A stretch of DNA of 20,886 nucleotides from CAYRGQ01 sp964444885 (GCA_964444885.1 CAYUIZ010000048.1:1-20886), one strand, 5' to 3'. Shown: positions 8,986-17,011, counted from the first letter of the stretch. Program-made: numbers and translations. The notes: generated by a model from the sequence alone, not told the origin.

Positions 8986-9568
8986 GCTGGGGATCCGTCA
9001 CCCGGAAGGACTTGCGGTGATGCGGGGTGAGCCCGTGCGCCAGAATGGCCTGACGGTGCCGCACGGTAGGGTATCCTTTATTTTGAGTCCATTGGTATTC
9101 TGGAAAATCGGTGGCGATCGCCTCCATATAGTCATCCCGATAGGTCTTGGCCAAGATGGATGCCGCGGCGATGGAAAGGAACTTGCCGTCCCCTTTGACG
9201 ATGCAGGCGTGGGGTATTTCCCGGTAGGGTACAAAGCGGTTGCCGTCTACGAGTACGAACTCGGCTTGGGTCGCTAAGGCGTCCAGGGCGCGATGCATGG
9301 CTAAGTAGGAGGCGTTGTGGATGTTGATGCGGTCGATCTCTTCCGGCGTGGCGCTGGCTACGGCAAATGCTAATGCTTCGTTTTCAATCACCGTCCGCAG
9401 GTCGCCGCGCTTGGCGGCAGTTAGCTGCTTGGAATCGTTCAGCAGCTCATGGCGGTAGTCGCGGGCGAATACGACCGCCGCGGCAAAGACAGGGCCAGCT
9501 AGACAGCCTCGTCCGGCCTCGTCGCATCCCGCTTCCACCCACACATCCTGATAAGCTGAAAGTAGCAT
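8972..9568 (-). CDS. rnhB: Ribonuclease HII
   Basis: Cuts the RNA strand of RNA-DNA hybrids and starts removal of single ribonucleotides misinserted in DNA. The 198-residue protein carries the signature EAGCDEAGRGCLAGPV with catalytic Asp16 and Glu17, VDGN with Asp108, and SILAKTYRD with Asp145 as the likely fourth acidic residue. The NKGYPTVRHRQAI motif near 163-175 is also conserved. The short N-terminal MLLSAYQ stretch and the overall length are usual for Bacteroidota RNase HII. The final residues overlap the end of the converging YfhO gene by 14 bases, so neither gene has room for its own terminator. A TATTTTTG box (9597-9604) lies 28 bases upstream. Confidence 0.96.
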   Translation of the reverse strand: MLLSAYQDVWVEAGCDEAGRGCLAGPVFAAAVVFARDYRHELLNDSKQLTAAKRGDLRTVIENEALAFAVASATPEEIDRINIHNASYLAMHRALDALATQAEFVLVDGNRFVPYREIPHACIVKGDGKFLSIAAASILAKTYRDDYMEAIATDFPEYQWTQNKGYPTVRHRQAILAHGLTPHHRKSFRVTDPQLKLF

Positions 9569-9596
9569 TTTCGTTGCATCCTTTAATTAGATACGG

Positions 9597-9604
9597 CAAA
9601 AATA
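9597..9604 (-). promoter_or_regulatory. Putative -7 promoter element for rnhB
   Basis: The minus strand reads TATTTTTG, an exact TAnnTTTG match, 28 bases upstream of ATG 9568. No good -33 element is visible at the expected spacing. Confidence 0.5.
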
Positions 9605-9738
9605 TACTTTTGTGGACAAATCTGAAACCTTTCGGCGGACATAGGCTTTTTTGGTGAAAATCAGGCGGTTTTGTTCCCGGATTGTAATATTTCCTATACA
9701 ATTAAACCGGTTGTGTTACAGATTGTCGAAGTTTAAAT

Positions 9739-10533
9739 ATGGCGCAGTTACGCGAGAACATAAGAAGGATAACCCTAGCGTGTTGCATGCTGGTTTTGGC
9801 CGTGTCGGCCTACGCCCAGCGCAACGCCAGCAGGGAGATCGGCTTGACTTGGGCTGACGGGATCGTTGTGGACGGAAACCTGGAAGACTGGGGCGACTCG
9901 CTGACCAACGAATACGCCTCGCAAGATTTGCAATACCAGCTCAAAAATGACGGGACGCATGTGTACGTAGCGATGCGCGTCGTGGATCGCGACCGGCAGA
10001 TGCAAGTGCTCAGCCAGGGCTTTAGCTTTATGGTCAACACCAGCGGCAAGCGCCGTCCAGGGCCCACCGTGGTGTATCCCATTGCGGACAGGCTTTCTTT
10101 TCGGGCGATCATGTCGGCCGACAACGATGACCGTCCCGAGGATATGCGGGAAGGCGGATTGCAGGCGATTCGCGCCATCTACGTGTTGCGTTTTGACGAT
10201 ATTCTCGATGGGCAGATATCCCTCGATAACGAATACGGCATCCACGCCGAAGCCCTGATCGACTCCACGGATGCGCTCTGCTTCGAAGCCAAGGTGCCCC
10301 TGCGCAGGCTCGGTATCCGAAGCGGATTCGATCAGGAACTGGCCTTTAACGTGAAAATAAACGGTATGATCGCCCCGAGGCGAACTACCGACAACCGCGC
10401 TGTGCGCCAACGGGGCGGCTATTACGGTTCCCCCTACGGCTATGGGTACGGATATGGCCAGCCCACGCAGTCACGGCCACGCGAAGAGCCAGGTACCTGG
10501 CTGATTTCGGTATTGGCAAATTCTAATAAATAA
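9739..10533 (+). CDS. Secreted protein with CBM9/DOMON-like domain and Gly/Tyr-rich tail
   Basis: This 264-residue protein begins with a signal peptide (basic RR then a hydrophobic stretch, likely cut after AYA at residue 26). Residues about 36-225 resemble the beta-sandwich of family 9 carbohydrate-binding (CBM9-like) or DOMON-type domains: VDGNLEDWGD near 45-53, then the NDGTHVYVAMRVVD strand pair and a FSFMVNTSGKRRPGP stretch. This is judged from pattern only, so the ligand (sugar, haem or other) is open. Near the C-terminus is a low-complexity GGYYGSPYGYGYGYGQ segment (about 227-242), followed by a short polar end finishing with WLISVLANSNK. The gene sits 35 bases upstream of the outer-membrane receptor on the same strand, so the two are probably cotranscribed. 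The product is likely periplasmic or surface-exposed and may act with the receptor. No lipobox was found. Confidence 0.82.
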   Translation: MAQLRENIRRITLACCMLVLAVSAYAQRNASREIGLTWADGIVVDGNLEDWGDSLTNEYASQDLQYQLKNDGTHVYVAMRVVDRDRQMQVLSQGFSFMVNTSGKRRPGPTVVYPIADRLSFRAIMSADNDDRPEDMREGGLQAIRAIYVLRFDDILDGQISLDNEYGIHAEALIDSTDALCFEAKVPLRRLGIRSGFDQELAFNVKINGMIAPRRTTDNRAVRQRGGYYGSPYGYGYGYGQPTQSRPREEPGTWLISVLANSNK

Positions 10534-10567
10534 CGAACGCGATCAAAAAACTTAATAACAGAAAATA

Positions 10568-13417
10568 ATGAAGTCAATTCGTGCTTTGTATGGCTCCCTA
10601 GTGGCCACCTTTTCGTGGCTTTTGCTACTATGCTTTTTCGTTGCCGGCGCCCATGCGCAAACCAGCGGAACGGTTTCCGGCATTGTGCGCGATTATAATA
10701 CACAACCGGTGGCCGGCGCATCGGTCAGACTGGCCGGCCTCAGCGACACGCTGCAGACCAGTACCGACAACCAAGGGCGTTATTCGTTCAATAACGTGCG
10801 GGCAAGGCAATTTACGCTGATCATTACGAGCCTAGGCTACGATACCACGCGCCGCGAACTCGCATTTGCCGAAGGGGCAGACAACCTGAACGTACCAGCC
10901 ATTATCGTGATGGAATCGTCGCAGCTGATTGATGCAGTGACGGTGCAGGGTGCCGGCGCCATTACCTTCAAAGAGGATACACTCGAGTATGCGACGCGCA
11001 ATTTAAAGCTGCGCGAAGGTGCCCAAGTGGAAGATGCCCTACGCCAGCTTGATGGCGTGGAGGTGGACAAAGACGGCAACGTCACCGCCCAAGGTGAGTC
11101 TGTCACCCGTGCCCGCATTAATGGCCGCGACTACTTTGGGGGCGATATTAAGACAGCCATCCAAAACTTGCCTGCTGATATCATTGAGAAGATACAGATC
11201 GTGGACGACTACGGCGATATGGCAAACCTGACGGGAAACCGAACCGGTGATCCGGAGCGGGTACTCAACTTGCAAGTGGATCCGGCGCGAAACCGCGGCT
11301 ACTTCGGCAATTTCCGGGCGGGAGGGGGTACGGCAGAACGTTACCTGGCCGATGGAACACTCAATATGATGTGGGACAAAACCGAATTGGCACTGCGTGC
11401 CAATGGCAATAACACCAACTACCAAGCCTTCAACTTCAATGTGGGTGGCCGGGGTGCGCGCCGCGGGCCGGGAGGCGGTAGCTACGGCGGTGGCCGTGGC
11501 GGATTTGGTGCGCGCAATGGCCTGACCAATTCCCAGTCGTTCGGGTTTGACCTGAAACACGCCTTCAGCGACCGGTTGGAAACGTATGGCGACTACCGCT
11601 TTGGTCATGATGATAACAACACGCTGAGCGACCAGCTTCGTGAGGAAGCGCTTGCAACGGGCATCCTGTTGTCTAGCAGCAACATCAACAACGGATCTTT
11701 GAGCAATAGCCACCGTTTTAGCTGGAACGTGGAGTACAAGCCTTCTGATGTGTCTTTCATTAAAATATCACCGACATTCCATATCGGCAGCAACAACGGG
11801 GAAAACCTGTCGTTGAGTGACGTCCAACGTAACGACGAGCTGGTTAACCGGGTGACAAACAATCAGGCCAATAAGAGTTTTAATCCCAATTACGGCATCA
11901 GCGCGCTGTACAACCGCCGGCTGAACGACCGTGGCCGCAACCTCTTCTTCAACGTGTCAGCCAACTCAGCAGCCTCAGAGCAGGATCGGGAAAGCATCCT
12001 CAATACCATCAATATGGAACTACCAATAGAGGATCGTGGTGAGGCTTTCCAGCGCCACTTGGTCGACCTGCGCAACAAGAGCCTGAACGGGGGGGCTTCC
12101 GTGTCGTACATCGAGCCACTGGGTGAGTTTACCAATCTGGAAGTTAGCTATGATTTTAATTTTGCCTCCTACGACAACCAGCAGCACAATAGTGGCTTTG
12201 ATGCGGACGGGGACATGATCGGCGGTTCGGACTTCAACTTCGACCGCGCGTTTGATTACACCTTTGCTACGCACCGGGCCGGGCTCACCTACCGCTACCG
12301 GAAAGATAATTTTAATTATTCGTTTGGACTGAGCGTGCAGCCCAATACCTTGCGCGGTACCTCATTGGTAGATGGCGTCAGCCGGCCGATTAGCCGCGAT
12401 GGCTTCAACTTCGTGCCGGTAGCCCGCCTGGAATACCGCCCCAGCCGCAACAAGTCCTTCAACATCAACTATACCGGCCGGGCAAACGAGCCTTCGTTTT
12501 CGCAAATTCAGCCGTTTACGGACTACTCGAACGCCAGTACGACCACCGGAATCATTACCGCCGTTACCGGCAACCCCGATCTGGACGCGCAGTTTACCCA
12601 TGAGATGCGGATTAACTTCCGGAACTTCGACATGGAATCCGGCAGCAGCATTTCGGCGAGTTTGACGGGCACGGTTTCCGAAGACCGTATCGTCAACAAC
12701 CGGATTACCAGCCAGGATCCCGAGCTGGGCATTGTGCAGGAAACCCGTTACGTCAATGACGATGGCTACTACCAAGGACGTGCCTTCTTCAACTACAACA
12801 AGCCCGTGTTTGACAAAAAGCTGACGCTGTCTTACTTCGGGATGGGTACTTACACGAATAACGTGTCCTTTACCAACTCGGAGCGCAACATTGGCCGAAA
12901 CTGGATGATGGCCAGCCGGTTCGGACTGCGCTTTAACCCCAAGGAGACCGTTGAGGTGATGCCCAGTGTGGGCTATACCTACAACACGACGAACAATTCG
13001 CTGGCTTCCCAATCGCGGCTGAACCGCGACATCCATACGTGGAATGTTGGTTTGTTCAGTACGGTAAACTTGTCACCAACCTGGATTTACGGGATTGACC
13101 TCACCAAGACAAGCAACAACGGGTACAGCAGCAGTGTGGATGCCAACCCCATGATTATCAACACGTATATTGAGAAGCAGTTCCTCAAAGGGCGCAATGG
13201 CGCGATTCGCTTCCAAGCCTTTGACTTGCTGAATGAGCAAACCAACGTGTCGCGCGTGGTGTCTGACGGTTATACGCTTGACAACCGGAGCAACCGATTG
13301 GCGCGTTACTTCATGCTAACGCTATCATACCGTTTCCGGAGCTTTGGTGGCGGGACTGCCCAACAGCAAGACACCCCTTGGGGTGGGCCAGGGCGTGGGC
13401 ACGGCGGCCGGCCGTAA
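10568..13417 (+). CDS. Outer-membrane beta-barrel receptor (TonB-dependent receptor-like)
   Basis: The 949-residue protein is an outer-membrane barrel of the Bacteroidota TonB-dependent receptor superfamily (OMP_b-brl_3-like). In order: a signal peptide cut near AHA-Q at residue 30; a carboxypeptidase-regulatory-like beta-sandwich (about 33-115) with GTVSGIVRDYNTQPVAGASV; a plug domain (about 120-225) with EDALRQLDGVEVDKDGNVTA, INGRDYFGGDIKTAIQNLPADIIEKI and VVDDYGDMA-type sequence; then a barrel of alternating aromatic strands to about 930. Just inside the barrel is an Arg/Gly-rich segment (about 292-318, GGRGARRGPGGGSYGGGRGG), and a second Gly-rich tail follows the last strand (RGHGGRP at the end). 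No SusD partner is next to it, so it is not a typical Sus-type glycan importer. The neighbouring secreted protein is a likely partner. Substrate unknown; it may bind or transport peptides, metals or glycans, or be purely structural. Confidence 0.93.
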   Translation: MKSIRALYGSLVATFSWLLLLCFFVAGAHAQTSGTVSGIVRDYNTQPVAGASVRLAGLSDTLQTSTDNQGRYSFNNVRARQFTLIITSLGYDTTRRELAFAEGADNLNVPAIIVMESSQLIDAVTVQGAGAITFKEDTLEYATRNLKLREGAQVEDALRQLDGVEVDKDGNVTAQGESVTRARINGRDYFGGDIKTAIQNLPADIIEKIQIVDDYGDMANLTGNRTGDPERVLNLQVDPARNRGYFGNFRAGGGTAERYLADGTLNMMWDKTELALRANGNNTNYQAFNFNVGGRGARRGPGGGSYGGGRGGFGARNGLTNSQSFGFDLKHAFSDRLETYGDYRFGHDDNNTLSDQLREEALATGILLSSSNINNGSLSNSHRFSWNVEYKPSDVSFIKISPTFHIGSNNGENLSLSDVQRNDELVNRVTNNQANKSFNPNYGISALYNRRLNDRGRNLFFNVSANSAASEQDRESILNTINMELPIEDRGEAFQRHLVDLRNKSLNGGASVSYIEPLGEFTNLEVSYDFNFASYDNQQHNSGFDADGDMIGGSDFNFDRAFDYTFATHRAGLTYRYRKDNFNYSFGLSVQPNTLRGTSLVDGVSRPISRDGFNFVPVARLEYRPSRNKSFNINYTGRANEPSFSQIQPFTDYSNASTTTGIITAVTGNPDLDAQFTHEMRINFRNFDMESGSSISASLTGTVSEDRIVNNRITSQDPELGIVQETRYVNDDGYYQGRAFFNYNKPVFDKKLTLSYFGMGTYTNNVSFTNSERNIGRNWMMASRFGLRFNPKETVEVMPSVGYTYNTTNNSLASQSRLNRDIHTWNVGLFSTVNLSPTWIYGIDLTKTSNNGYSSSVDANPMIINTYIEKQFLKGRNGAIRFQAFDLLNEQTNVSRVVSDGYTLDNRSNRLARYFMLTLSYRFRSFGGGTAQQQDTPWGGPGRGHGGRP

Positions 13418-13442
13418 GCGCGTGTAGCCTTCACGAGAGGAG

Positions 13443-14621
13443 CTAGTTCGTCGTTGCGACCATAATCAAGCCATAGCGCCCATTGGTCAGCCAGTTTTTG
13501 TCTTCGGCATCCAAGCGTGTAGCCTGTCCTTCGCTTAGCCCCAAAACGATTTCGGACTTGAGGGTCCGGATGGAGGCGCAGGGGCGGTTCAGGTAATGCA
13601 GCACATCGCCGATGGGCGTCGTGGTGGGCCATGCGCGATCTTCAAAGAGCCGGCGGTAGTTGGCGTCGCCTTTGAACAGCAATAACGTGCCGTCCGAGAA
13701 GCTCCGATTCAGCTCATCCGGCAGTGCGGTGAAATGCAACGGGCTGTTCCAAAACGGGTGGCTGTGCACGCGGAGCCGGCCTTCATCCAACCAAAATTGT
13801 ATCGCCTTTGCAAAAGTGGACACGGCGTCGCTTGCCGCATCGCGCATCATGGCCAAGTGACCGCTCACATCGACCGCCGTCGCATCCGAAACAAAAATCG
13901 GGTATTGCTTGACATGCAGGATGATTTCCTGAATTTGACCCGTATGGAGCAGGTAGTCGGCCAAAAACAGGTCGGCAATCAGCTCGATGCCGGCATTGTC
14001 AACGATATAATCCACCGTTGTGGTGCTGGGCTCGCTGATTCGCGCATGAAAGCGGCATGTATCGTCGATCACCAGTCTGCCCCGCAGCGAGGTGTCGCGC
14101 AATACGTCGTTGGCGTCCAGTTGGCTAAGATCCGCGCTGTTGGCCCACAGCGTATTGTAGAGCAACATCGTGAAATACGCATCGCTAAATACCGTACGCT
14201 CGGTCATGTGCTTCCGCGCGAAGGAGTCCAAAAATGTAATGTTGTCCGCTAACCCCTCTGATTTGAGCGATGCAAACGGATCGGCGCCACTATTCGGGTA
14301 GTCCATGATCCGCATAATCCGGTAATACATATAAGCTTCGGCTTCGAAAAATGGAATTTCCGCGTACGTGAGTCCCGTAAAATCCTGGACGAATTTTTCC
14401 CAGAATGGCCAGTCGACAGGCAGGAAATCTTTTTGCTGCGGCGTGGCCGTTCCGGTTTGTATCTCGGCCAGCAATCGGTCTAACTTGTCGGCCTGCGCAG
14501 ACATCAGCGCGTTGTTGGATTTAATTTGATCGAAGATGAAGGGAACCCGCTTTGCGAACGTAAAGGCGGCAAAGGGGCTGTTGCCGGCGGATATGGGAGG
14601 GGGAAGTGTGTGTTGCGTCAT
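13443..14621 (-). CDS. DUF89 family, ARMT1-type damage-control phosphatase-like protein
   Basis: This 392-residue protein matches the DUF89 family, closest in motifs to subfamily III (human ARMT1, yeast YMR027W). Those proteins are metal-dependent phosphatases acting on reactive or damaged sugar phosphates such as fructose-1-phosphate; human ARMT1 has also been reported as a carboxyl methyltransferase, which is disputed. The metal-binding signature is present: VDNAGIELIADLFLADYLL with Asp208 and Asn209, and FKGDANYRRL with Asp319. The N-terminal helical domain (about 15-165) includes PVDWPFWEKFVQDFTGLTYAEIPFFEAEAYMYYRIM-type sequence seen across the family. Length is near that of the eukaryotic proteins (about 440), slightly shorter. 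It is the second gene of a probable operon with the SDR, 33 bases apart. The family call is firm; the actual substrate here is unknown. Confidence 0.88.
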   Translation of the reverse strand: MTQHTLPPPISAGNSPFAAFTFAKRVPFIFDQIKSNNALMSAQADKLDRLLAEIQTGTATPQQKDFLPVDWPFWEKFVQDFTGLTYAEIPFFEAEAYMYYRIMRIMDYPNSGADPFASLKSEGLADNITFLDSFARKHMTERTVFSDAYFTMLLYNTLWANSADLSQLDANDVLRDTSLRGRLVIDDTCRFHARISEPSTTTVDYIVDNAGIELIADLFLADYLLHTGQIQEIILHVKQYPIFVSDATAVDVSGHLAMMRDAASDAVSTFAKAIQFWLDEGRLRVHSHPFWNSPLHFTALPDELNRSFSDGTLLLFKGDANYRRLFEDRAWPTTTPIGDVLHYLNRPCASIRTLKSEIVLGLSEGQATRLDAEDKNWLTNGRYGLIMVATTN

Positions 14622-14654
14622 GTGTGGGAAGTGCGTGGTTGTTGGTTAAGGCAA

Positions 14655-15440
14655 TTAGATTGCGCCAATTTTGCCACCGTCGACAGGAATGCTGGCGCCG
14701 GTGACGTATGCCGCGGCGGGCGACGCCAAAAAAGCAATCATGGCCGCGATTTCCATGGCTTTGGCAAAGCGTTTGGCCGGAATTTGGACGGCCATCTCCT
14801 GGGCGGCTTGCTCGGCAGTAATGCCACGTGCTTGGGCTTGGGCTTCAATGAGGCTCGCTAGCCTAGGCGTTTCGGTAGCACCTGGCAGGACATTGTTGAC
14901 GGTAATGCCATATTGCGCCACTTCATTCGACCAAGTCTTGGCCCAGGATGCCATGGCGCCGCGTATGGTGTTGCTGACGCCCAATCCGGCGATCGGAACC
15001 CGCACGGAGGTGGATACGATATTAACGATGCGGCCATAGCCGCTGGCTTTCATGCCGGGCAAGAGCGATTGGGCAATCGCCTGGCTGGCCAGGATGTGCT
15101 GCTCGAAAGCCCGAGCAAACCCGAAAGGCTCGGCGGAGGTAATCTCGCCGGGAGGCGGCCCGCCCGTATTATTAATGAAAATGTGTATCGGTTCGTTGTC
15201 GGCAAGCGCACTGACTAGCCTTGCGGTAGCTGCGGCGTCTTGGAAGTCGGCCCGGAGCGGCGTATGGCGTTGCCCCGCGGCCGTGTCGAGGGAGGCAACC
15301 GCTTCCTGCAGCTTTTCTTCGTTTCGGGCGATGAGTGTGCAGGTGGCGCCTAGCCTAGCAAGCTGTTGCGCGGACGCCAGGCCAATGCCCTGCGATGCGC
15401 CTCCGATAAGGGCGTGTTTTCCATGTAGGGAGAGATTCAT
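14655..15440 (-). CDS. SDR family oxidoreductase with non-canonical active site
   Basis: The 261-residue protein has the short-chain dehydrogenase Rossmann fold. The cofactor loop is GGASQGIG (residues 13-20), with Arg39 after the second strand suggesting NADP(H) preference; NNTGGPPPGE (90-99) replaces the usual NNAG, and the end PVDGG is standard. The catalytic Ser region is S143-T-S145. Where the Tyr-x3-Lys pair should be, the protein has S156-N-T-I-R160 (GVSNTIRGAMASWAKTW). The same GGPPPG and SNxxR features occur, as far as I recall, in a recognised FabG-like SDR subgroup, so this is probably a family trait rather than a decayed enzyme. It precedes the DUF89 gene, so both are likely cotranscribed. 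Substrate unknown; calling it 3-oxoacyl-ACP reductase (FabG) from fold alone would be risky. Confidence 0.88.
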   Translation of the reverse strand: MNLSLHGKHALIGGASQGIGLASAQQLARLGATCTLIARNEEKLQEAVASLDTAAGQRHTPLRADFQDAAATARLVSALADNEPIHIFINNTGGPPPGEITSAEPFGFARAFEQHILASQAIAQSLLPGMKASGYGRIVNIVSTSVRVPIAGLGVSNTIRGAMASWAKTWSNEVAQYGITVNNVLPGATETPRLASLIEAQAQARGITAEQAAQEMAVQIPAKRFAKAMEIAAMIAFLASPAAAYVTGASIPVDGGKIGAI

Positions 15441-15472
15441 GTGCGTGGGTTTGTTTTGACGAAGTTAAGGGT

Positions 15473-15487
15473 ATTTATGGCATAAAT
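15473..15487. repeat. 15-base inverted repeat upstream of the SDR gene
   Basis: ATTTATG-G-CATAAAT is a perfect 7-base inverted repeat around a single base, 33 bases upstream of the SDR start. Next to it, at 15460-15467, the minus strand reads TAACTTCG, one mismatch from TAnnTTTG. The palindrome may be an operator, but nothing in the window identifies a regulator. Confidence 0.35.
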
Positions 15488-15567
15488 GCAATCCGGAGTG
15501 AGCCTTTTGGAACACCGTCCCCGGTTGTTGGACTGCTCGGCCGTTCGGTTTTTTGGACGGTATGCGT

Positions 15568-15575
15568 TACCTTTG
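15568..15575 (+). promoter_or_regulatory. Putative -7 promoter element for hisS
   Basis: TACCTTTG is an exact TAnnTTTG match 60 bases upstream of ATG 15635. A transcript starting near 15581 would carry the two hairpins described at 15583-15615. Confidence 0.55.
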
Positions 15576-15582
15576 CGAACGG

Positions 15583-15615
15583 CCCGCCTGGCGGGATTGT
15601 GGCCACGAGGCCACA
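15583..15615 (+). other. Two consecutive hairpins in the hisS leader
   Basis: CCCGC-ctg-GCGGG (15583-15595) is followed by TGTGGCC-acga-GGCCACA (15598-15615), a 7-base-pair stem. Both fall between the putative start of transcription and the hisS ATG. No U-tract follows, so these are not a plain terminator. A translation-regulating or stabilising leader is possible. Visible in sequence; function is inference. Confidence 0.4.
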
Positions 15616-15634
15616 TCGGACAAAACAACACGTG

Positions 15635-17011
15635 ATGAAACCATCTTTGGCAAAAGGAACCCGCGATTTCTCCCCACGCGAAATGGAGAAACGAAACTAT
15701 ATCTTCGATACGATTAAATCCGTTTTCACCAAATACGGCTACCAGGAAATACAGACCCCGTCCTTCGAGAACCTCAGTACACTGACCGGAAAGTACGGCG
15801 ACGAAGGCGATAAACTTATTTTTAAGATTCTGAACTCGGGAGATTACTTGGCGAAGGCCCCCGAGGCCCTGCTGGCTGAAAAGGAGTCGGCGAGGTTGGT
15901 GCCGCACATTTCGGACCGCGCGCTGCGCTACGACCTCACCGTGCCCTTTGCGCGTTATGTGGTGATGCGGCAGCACGAAATCACGCTGCCGTTTAAGCGC
16001 TTTCAGATTCAGCCCGTATGGCGGGCCGACCGGCCACAGCGAGGGCGCTATCGCGAGTTTTACCAGTGCGACGTCGATGTCGTGGGTTCGGAGAGCTTGC
16101 TCAACGAAGCCGAATTTGTGCTGGTGTACCACGAGGCGCTCAGCAAGTTGGGCTTGCGTGATTTTACCATCAAGCTGAATAACCGCAAGATTCTGACGGG
16201 TATCGCTGAGCTGCTGGGCAAGCCCGAGCTCATTGTCGATATGACGGTCGCTATCGATAAGCTGGACAAAATCGGGCTCGATGGCGTTAATCAGGAGCTT
16301 TTGGAACGTGGATTTACGCCGCAAGACCTTACCGCCTTGCAGCCGATTATCCAACTGGAAGGGAATACGGAAACAAAAATCGCGCACCTCCGCAGGGTCT
16401 TGGCTACGTCGGAAACCGGCCTGAAGGGCATCGACGAAATCGAAACCGTGCTGGGTTACCTGAGCGGACTTGCACCCGACACCCCGTTGCAGGATACGGT
16501 TGTCGAACTCGATATTACCCTCGCACGAGGGCTCAACTATTATACCGGTTGCATCTTTGAGGTAAAAACCAACGAGGTAGCCATGGGCAGCATTGGCGGT
16601 GGTGGCCGCTACGACGACCTCACGGGCATGTTTGGGCTCAAGGGCCTGACCGGGGTAGGCATTTCCTTTGGCGCAGACCGTATTTATGATGTGCTGCAGG
16701 AACTCGAGCTATTCCCCCAAGACAGCGGGCGTTCGACGACCGTACTACTGAGCAATTTTGATAAAATCGCCGAACTATACGCCTTGCCGCTGGTGCAACG
16801 TCTGCGGCAAAGCGGCGTAGCCGCCGAATTGTATCCTGCCCAGGCCAAGCTGAAAAAGCAACTCGCTTATGCCGACAGCAAGGGTATCCCGTACGTAGTG
16901 CTTATTGGGCAGGAAGAGATGGAAAGCGGGCTGCTCTCGCTTAAAAACATGGAGTCCGGCGAGCAGCGCCGCATAACGGCAGACGACCTGTTTACATTTT
17001 TCAACCCCTAA
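15635..17011 (+). CDS. hisS: Histidyl-tRNA synthetase (histidine--tRNA ligase)
   Basis: Class II aminoacyl-tRNA synthetase that charges tRNA-His with histidine in the cytoplasm. From ATG 15635 it is 458 residues, normal for Bacteroidota. Visible motifs are KGTRDFSP near the N-terminus, TVPFARYVV, motif 2 RYREFYQCDVDVVG, the histidine-binding ARGLNYYTGCIFEV, and motif 3 GGGGRYDDL with GISFGADRI. The C-terminal anticodon-binding domain follows, with TTVLLSNF and LKKQLAYADSKGIPYVVLIG. A longer frame starts at GTG 15599 but adds residues with no family match, and that GTG sits inside a leader hairpin, so ATG 15635 (MKPSLAKGTRDF) is preferred. Three bases separate its stop from the YccF gene, so the two are probably cotranscribed. 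Confidence 0.96.
   Translation: MKPSLAKGTRDFSPREMEKRNYIFDTIKSVFTKYGYQEIQTPSFENLSTLTGKYGDEGDKLIFKILNSGDYLAKAPEALLAEKESARLVPHISDRALRYDLTVPFARYVVMRQHEITLPFKRFQIQPVWRADRPQRGRYREFYQCDVDVVGSESLLNEAEFVLVYHEALSKLGLRDFTIKLNNRKILTGIAELLGKPELIVDMTVAIDKLDKIGLDGVNQELLERGFTPQDLTALQPIIQLEGNTETKIAHLRRVLATSETGLKGIDEIETVLGYLSGLAPDTPLQDTVVELDITLARGLNYYTGCIFEVKTNEVAMGSIGGGGRYDDLTGMFGLKGLTGVGISFGADRIYDVLQELELFPQDSGRSTTVLLSNFDKIAELYALPLVQRLRQSGVAAELYPAQAKLKKQLAYADSKGIPYVVLIGQEEMESGLLSLKNMESGEQRRITADDLFTFFNP

Noticed and set aside
11039..11713. Long minus-strand frame of 224 codons inside the receptor gene.
   Set aside because: A shadow of the plug and early barrel coding region, with no domain of its own.
15599..15634. 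GTG start giving hisS 12 extra residues.
   Set aside because: The GTG is inside a hairpin, and the extra residues do not match the conserved synthetase N-terminus.
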